Source: Negativicutes bacterium
GTDB lineage: Bacteria; Bacillota_C; Negativicutes; Sporomusales_B; JARLHX01
Length of the DNA stretch: 64,000 nucleotides
Direction of reading: 5' to 3'
Assembly: GCA_031292015.1 (NCBI GenBank)
Contig: JARLHY010000127.1
Location: forward strand, 7,022-71,021
Below the pieces are notes generated by a model. The model was given only the letters and a program-made list of their open reading frames with translations. It was not told the origin of the DNA and did not search any database. Position numbers and translations under genes: made by a program. Numbering within the stretch: position 1 is the stretch's first letter; the number at the start of each line of letters is the position of its first letter. Positions 63,691 to 64,000 of this stretch are shown in pieces.

Positions 63691-64000
63691 TTAAATCATC
63701 TCCGCAAAACTTTGAATTTTGGTTCGCGCCTGTTCGTCGATCTGGACGCTTTGGTCAATATCGATGCATAAGGTGGGGATTTCGGCAGCCTCGGTTGTCT
63801 TGGCGATCATCGGATAGTCATATTCCTCGACATCGCAGAACTTCATCAGACAGACCACCACACCGTCCGCCTTGTTCTTTTTGGCCAGGTCAACAATCAG
63901 TTCGCCTCTTGTGCTGTTGACCTCGTGGACCACGGAACAGGCTTTTCTGTCGAACCATTGGTTAGCCAGTCTTTCCAGCGGCCCATCACCACTTGCGGGA
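63691..64000 (-). CDS. 2-hydroxyacyl-CoA dehydratase subunit, C-terminal part (partial)
   Basis: The frame is open to the right edge; only about 102 C-terminal residues are in the window. ADGVVVCLMKFCDVEEYDYP, followed by IPTLCIDIDQ and ending TKIQSFAEMI, matches the HgdB/BcrC-type D subunit family, where the cysteine of KFCD binds a [4Fe-4S] cluster. These enzymes remove water from (R)-2-hydroxyacyl-CoA by a radical mechanism after activation by a HgdC-type ATPase (not in view). It ties the neighbouring racemase-like and CoA genes to hydroxy-acid fermentation. No start codon is visible; the apparent GTG at 63933 is internal. Confidence 0.85.
   Translation of the reverse strand, partial: PASGDGPLERLANQWFDRKACSVVHEVNSTRGELIVDLAKKNKADGVVVCLMKFCDVEEYDYPMIAKTTEAAEIPTLCIDIDQSVQIDEQARTKIQSFAEMI

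Overview
The window looks like a chromosomal segment of an anaerobic, double-membraned Firmicute of the Negativicutes (Sporomusaceae-like). Evidence: a TonB-dependent receptor, TonB-ExbB-ExbD and two-partner secretion (outer-membrane functions) next to Firmicute-style AAGGAGG ribosome sites, PadR/CdaR regulators, formate-tetrahydrofolate ligase, oxygen-sensitive IlvD-type dehydratases, a corrinoid methyltransferase set and a 2-hydroxyacyl-CoA dehydratase fragment. No rRNA, tRNA, phage, insertion sequence or CRISPR array was seen. The species assignment is inference.

Layout. 1-1.4 kb: start of an Hsp70-like gene running off the left edge, a hotdog thioesterase and a small unknown gene. 1.7-7.3 kb (all minus strand): a CdaR regulator and an operon of two UroD-fold methyltransferases, a corrinoid protein and an MFS transporter, a candidate demethylation system. 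7.6-26.7 kb (all minus): two PadR regulators, then a probable 17-kb operon read from 26.6 down to 9.2 kb: PadR, a 41-aa protein, TonB, ExbB, ExbD, a Skp-like chaperone, a 42-aa membrane protein, a small frameshifted protein, the TpsB transporter, a 3,234-aa TpsA adhesin with GLUG repeats, and a TonB-dependent receptor. Palindromes sharing the 12-mer ATATAATATTAC lie at two PadR promoters.

27-49 kb: carboxylic-acid catabolism. Two PanB paralogues occur, each near a paralogous ACS-type MFS transporter: PanB1 with LarA and a cupin-PocR sensor kinase/AraC response regulator pair, PanB2 with FolD, formate-THF ligase and an IclR regulator. Neither has panC or panD beside it. My reading is that PanB may run in the retro-aldol direction and feed one-carbon units into FolD and Fhs. 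Between them is an IclR-controlled sugar-acid cluster (IlvD/Edd dehydratase, DapA-type aldolase, GntP permease, LarA-like protein) plus a second IlvD.

49-64 kb: bacterioferritin, EamA and SLAC1-type transporters, an MFS-hydrolase pair, a chemoreceptor, a 2-hydroxyacid dehydrogenase, then a cluster of sodium:solute symporter, third LarA-like protein, thiolase and short-chain reductase divergent from a LysR regulator, and finally part of a 2-hydroxyacyl-CoA dehydratase subunit. The overall theme is uptake and fermentation of small hydroxy- and oxo-acids, with an unusual cell-surface secretion locus as the most distinctive part.
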